Source: Sthenelais limicola
Lineage: Eukaryota > Annelida > Polychaeta > Phyllodocida > Sigalionidae
Direction of reading: 5' to 3'
Length of the DNA stretch: 64,000 nucleotides
NCBI GenBank assembly: GCA_942159475.1
Contig: OW804098.1
Span: forward strand, 8,822,773 to 8,886,772
Below, piece by piece: positions 60,415 through 64,000 of this stretch (position 1 is the first letter of the stretch; every line of letters begins with the position of its first letter). The notes under the pieces were generated by a model. That model was not told the origin of the DNA. It saw only the letters and a list, made by a program, of their open reading frames with translations, and made no database searches. A program made the position numbers and the translations under genes.

Positions 60415-61345
60415 GGGTCAGATTTTCAGAAAATGTACAATTGGCCTTAACCAATCCTCTCAAATAACCCACATTGATGCAGAGATGCCTAAGATTGTAA
60501 GGAATGATGAGAGTAAAGGCAGTCTTGGGAAATTAAAAGTTTTATTTTAATTGAATTGTTTTATAAATATAATAAATAGGTAAAAGGTATAAAAATTGGT
60601 GAATAGATTTATATAAAATTGAAAGTTTGTATATAAAGGTATGATGAATTGTTAAAATTGAAGATTTTATGAGATAATTAGTATGAGGGAGTTATTATAT
60701 ATTAGAAAAAGGTGTGGGTGGGTGGGTCGGTACCCAGACGCTTCGGTCCAAAACTGCGTCGGCCCAAGGCTTAGGCCGCGTCGGCCCAAGGGGTAGACCG
60801 CGTCGGCCCACTAGGTAATTATAAAGGTATCAACTAAAAACTAGGCGTCAGGATGCTAGTGGGATATAACTACTGCCTATACTGACCTAGGCTACTGCCT
60901 ATACTGACCTAGGACCACATATTTAAGGTTAGGTTTAGGGTTATAGTTAGCATCAGTATCTTGGGGGTGGGCCGAGCCGGCCTTGGGGGTGGGCCGACGC
61001 GGTTTTGGAGGTGGGCCGACGGGGCGCACAGGTGGGCCGACGGGGCTTGGGCCGATGCGGTGTTGGGCCAACGTGCCTATGAATCACTGGGTCACGTGGG
61101 TTGTTAGTAAGGGGGAGGGGGCGACTCGCCTCAATGACCGCGCATTGCTAAAAGCTATGCGCTCACCATTTAAGAAAATAATGAGCTTCAAAATGCAGTT
61201 TAACATAACCGAACTAATACTTTAAATAAATGCGATACCAAATATACTCAGATATACCTAGTATTGACCATTTTTCAGTCTAATTTAGCAGGATTTACTA
61301 ATATGTGTACAGCTGCCAATTTTACATTTTCTGAAAATCTCACCC
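60415..61345. mobile_element. MITE family A copy 21, split by a 690-bp insertion
   Basis: The left part 60415-60475 and the right part from about 61167 make one element with standard ends. The insertion (60476-61166) is flanked by CATT. Confidence 0.7.
60476..61166. mobile_element. Insertion with GC-rich inverted TCGGCCCA/TGGGCCGA arrays
   Basis: Three to four TCGGCCCA words between 60725 and 60812 face about five TGGGCCGA-type words at 60961-61070, forming a large imperfect stem. CTACTGCCTATACTGACCTA is repeated twice at 60870-60913 in the loop. No coding sequence. Confidence 0.55.
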
Positions 61346-61410
61346 ATATATAATAATTATAGTATATATCCATGTTTACTTACAAATACATGTACAATAA
61401 TACATACATA

Positions 61411-61440
61411 TGGGTCAGATTTACAAAATTACAAAATCAC
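61411..61440. repeat. MITE family A left-end fragment
   Basis: GGGTCAGATTTACAAAATTA only; the rest of the element is missing. Confidence 0.5.
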
Positions 61441-61595
61441 ATTCACAAACGCTTGAATTTAACATTGACTGATAAAATACATACCAATAATAATTAACAA
61501 TATGGTTGAAGATTGATTCTTTAACCTTAGATGATGTCTGACTATGTGACATAACCGGTTAAACATTATTAAGCATCCTGTGTACTGGATGACAT

Positions 61596-61830
61596 GGGTC
61601 AGATTTTCAGAAAATGCACAATTGGCAGCTCTACACATTTTAGTAAATTGTGCTAAATAGACTGCAATTTGGCCAATACTAGGTAAATTCAAGTATATTT
61701 GGCATTGCATTGATTCTAGCAATCTGTTTGGTTAGGTTGAACTGTATTTTGACCTTTATTTTCGTCTAAAATGTGGGTTATTTGAGAATATTGGCGAAGT
61801 TGAATTGTACATTTTCTGAAAATCTTACCC
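61596..61830. mobile_element. MITE family A copy 22
   Basis: Left standard, right AAAATCTTACCC; ACAT on both sides. GCATCCTGTGTACTGGATGA before it is echoed at 61912-61930. Confidence 0.8.
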
Positions 61831-62363
61831 ACATATAGGAGTAGTCAGCCTCATGGTTCCCAAATATTCCTTCAACTTTTAGATAAACATAACACTTTTA
61901 TGAACTTTTAGGCATCCTGTACTGGATGACAATTCGCTAAAAGTTAGCCCATGCGATCTTATACTAGATGGTTTACTTTATATAATAAATAAATATAATA
62001 CAATAAGTTTCCCAGGGTGTTTACTGTGAAGCTTGAATGCTTAACGATGGTTTAAAGTTTATATGTACAGTTATTCACAATTAATACACAAGCTTCACTA
62101 TTATTTTGCGGCCATATTCTATCTCTATTTTCACTAATACAATTTTGAAGTATAGAAAATGATCTGACCAAAGACCACCTGATTAGAATATTTGAATTCA
62201 AGTATTAAAAAGCGATTGGATTTCATGTTTTGGATCTCGACCTACAATAATCTTCAGGAAGAGAATATTGTTCAACCACTGAGCAATTAAAATCCACCAA
62301 AGGGTCCTTATTACTCCAAAACTTCCTCTCTTTTTTTCTCTTTTTAATGCGTCAACTGTTTAT

Positions 62364-62598
62364 GGGTCAGATTTTCAGAAAATGTACAATTCGCCTTCGC
62401 TAATCCTCTCAAATATCCCAAGTTAGAGAGAGAAATCAGGCTCAAAATACAGTTCGACATAACCTAACAGATTGTTTGAATCAAGGCAATACCAAATATA
62501 CTCAGATATACGTAGTATTGACGATTTTTCAGCCTAATTTAGCAGAATTTCCTAAATGTGTAGAGCTGCCAATTGTACATTTTCTGAAAATCTGACCC
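62364..62598. mobile_element. MITE family A copy 23
   Basis: Standard ends; TTAT on both sides. Confidence 0.85.
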
Positions 62599-62793
62599 TT
62601 ATTCGTCTTACCAACAAATCCTCTCTCTGAGTGAGTAACATCTGGATTTTACAACTCACTTTTTCTACTCATCTGAGTTGCTAAATTATCCCTTTTCATT
62701 CAAAACTTCCTCTTTCCACCTTACCTACACACATTACATCACTTCATATATTTGCACTTATTTATTTTACTTCCCAGCTAGCAGATCCTGGTT

Positions 62794-63020
62794 GGGCTGA
62801 TTTTCAGAAAATTCACCTTCACCAATCCTCTCAAATAACCCACATTTAAGGCAGAAATAAAGTTCAGAATACAGTTCAACCTAACCAAACAGATTGTTAG
62901 AATCAATGCAATGCCGAATATACTCGAATTTACCTTGTATTGACCAAATGTCAGCCTTATTTACCAGAGTTTACTAAATGTGTAGAGCTGCCAATTGTAC
63001 ATTTTCTGAAAATCTAACCC
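62794..63020. mobile_element. MITE family A copy 24
   Basis: Damaged left end (GGGCTGATTTTCAG, inner ATGTACAA lost), right end AAAATCTAACCC. Confidence 0.7.
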
Positions 63021-63207
63021 ACATAGCACTAATCAGTATCATTAGAAAACTAACACTTCACCACGCACGGGCTAAGGAACAGGTTTGATGTAATAATAAC
63101 AATTAATGACTAATAATTAATCTTTGTATTTTTGCCTCTTTGTGTATCGGTACAGGTTTGTGTTGTACCGTTATTCATACCGTTGATTCACACCACCAAA
63201 GGTTACC

Positions 63208-63580
63208 ATGTCCACTACAGACTACGACGATATCCCTGCGGATGGACTCTCTGCTGGTTCACAATCTCTACATGAACCGGACACTGTCATCCCACTGGGA
63301 GCACCCGAGTACCAGTCCTCACAAAGTCTGAAGTCTGACTCCCCGGAATACCAAACTTCTGGGAGTGTCAAGTCAATGGATCCGCCGGATTATGCGACTA
63401 ATACTGCGCCCAGTGTTAAGTCAATGGATGGTTACGCTAACGATGATACCTCTCCAGAGGAGGATCCTAAGAAGAAATGCTGCAAACGGCCTCCAGCGTG
63501 GATTATTATAGCAGTGATTGGTGGACTAGTGCTTCTGGCGGCCACCATTGCTATAGTTGTCTACATGACTGTCTTTAGAG
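63208..63580 (+). CDS. Anchor exon of a second type II membrane protein, rest beyond the window
   Basis: The ATG has a favourable A at -3. A likely 5' UTR acceptor (CGGTACAG) lies at 63148-63155. The exon encodes 124 residues and ends ...TVFRG in phase 1 at donor AGAG|GTGAGG. The acidic, Ser/Tyr-rich cytoplasmic tail (1-95) has an imperfect 13-15 residue repeat: EYQSSQSLKSD, EYQTSGSVKSMD, DYATNTAPSVKSMD. Then KKKCCKRPPAW and a membrane helix of about 22 residues (IIIAVIGGLVLLAATIAIVV). It shares Cys, Pro-Pro-x-Trp and helix placement with the exon at 50924, so the two are probably paralogous starts of membrane-tethered proteins. What the outside part is cannot be seen. Confidence 0.78.
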
Positions 63581-63673
63581 GTGAGGAGATACAGTTTTTT
63601 TTTGTTTTTTTTAGATTTGTAGTAGCCTAGAGTGTGGAATCTGGTTACAGTGGTGGCCTTTGAGAATCAGTCA

Positions 63674-63744
63674 ACCTCGGTGGTGTAATGGTAGCATGTC
63701 CGCGCGCATAGCGGGAGATCCGTGGTTCAATTCCCGGTTGAGGA
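63674..63744 (+). mobile_element. tRNA-like SINE head or tRNA pseudogene
   Basis: A-box-like TGGTGTAATGGTAG and B-box GGTTCAATTCC are correctly spaced, and a CCTCGG/TTGAGG acceptor-like stem and CCGC/GCGG anticodon stem can be drawn. The anticodon loop GCGCATA has C instead of the invariant U33, and the T stem pairs badly, so it is not a functional tRNA. It resembles tRNA-Gly. No CCA is encoded. It lies in the intron after the anchor exon. Confidence 0.6.
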
Positions 63745-64000
63745 AGACAGTTTTTCGGGGGTCATTACAGATTGATGTTATCATCAATCTAATTGAATTG
63801 GGGTGAGATCTGTCAATCATTGATAGCATCTTGGCTCCTCCCATCCTGGATATCAGTGTGAAGAATCTGTTGATTCTGATACCAGTAGATGGGATCAGAA
63901 TCATGCTGGTAATGGCTGGGAGGGGGAGGGGATGGCGTTTAGGTGTGAATTAAAGGGTAGACCATGTGTGAATTAAAGTGGCAAGCTGAGAAATAAGATG

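Noticed and set aside
63674..63744. Functional tRNA gene
   Set aside because: No U33, poor T stem and mismatched first acceptor pair; better explained as a SINE head or pseudogene.

Overview
The window looks like AT-rich nuclear DNA from a marine invertebrate. An echinoderm or hemichordate is my guess, from the EGF/CCP/trypsin mosaics and the repeat types; no single marker settles it. Coding sequence is split into short exons with GT..AG introns, and TIR elements, hairpin MITEs and LINE remnants fill most of the rest. No prokaryotic signal (operon, Shine-Dalgarno, CRISPR) was seen, and every gene I can support is on the + strand.

Region 1 (about 0.9-25.5 kb) is the 3' part of a large mosaic serine protease gene. 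I mapped 24 exons by splice sites, reading frame and domain cysteines. A run of EGF exons is followed by a CCP-CCP-EGF module repeated five times, introns included. A last, diverged EGF exon leads into a three-exon trypsin domain with an intact catalytic triad. All module exons are phase 1-1, so modules can be gained or lost without breaking the frame. The 5' end lies left of the window. A degraded retroelement coding an ORF1-like RNA-binding region and a NADAR (YbiA-like) domain occupies the left edge.

Region 2 (about 30.0-33.3 kb) is a shorter paralogue, CCP-CCP-EGF-trypsin in six exons, also with an intact triad. Its 5' exons were not found. Both proteases keep an Arg-Val activation site, Asp189 (trypsin-like specificity) and the cysteine pair expected to tie the catalytic domain to the mosaic chain.

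Region 3 (33.3-50.9 kb) has no gene I can support. It holds repeats, including a degraded reverse transcriptase and many copies of one roughly 230-bp MITE (termini GGGTCAGATTTTCAG) with 4-bp target duplications such as ATAT.

Region 4 (50.9-53.0 kb) has an exon for a type II membrane anchor followed in frame by a ShKT exon. A second anchor exon at 63.2 kb begins another gene that leaves the window. The two anchors share a juxtamembrane Cys/Pro-Pro/Trp signature, and both have phase-1 donors compatible with the EGF, CCP and ShKT exons. I infer a locus of related, modular, secreted or membrane-tethered proteins. Immune or developmental proteolysis is possible, but no function is shown by the sequence. 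Between 53 and 63 kb lie hairpin MITEs and a LINE cut up by nested insertions.
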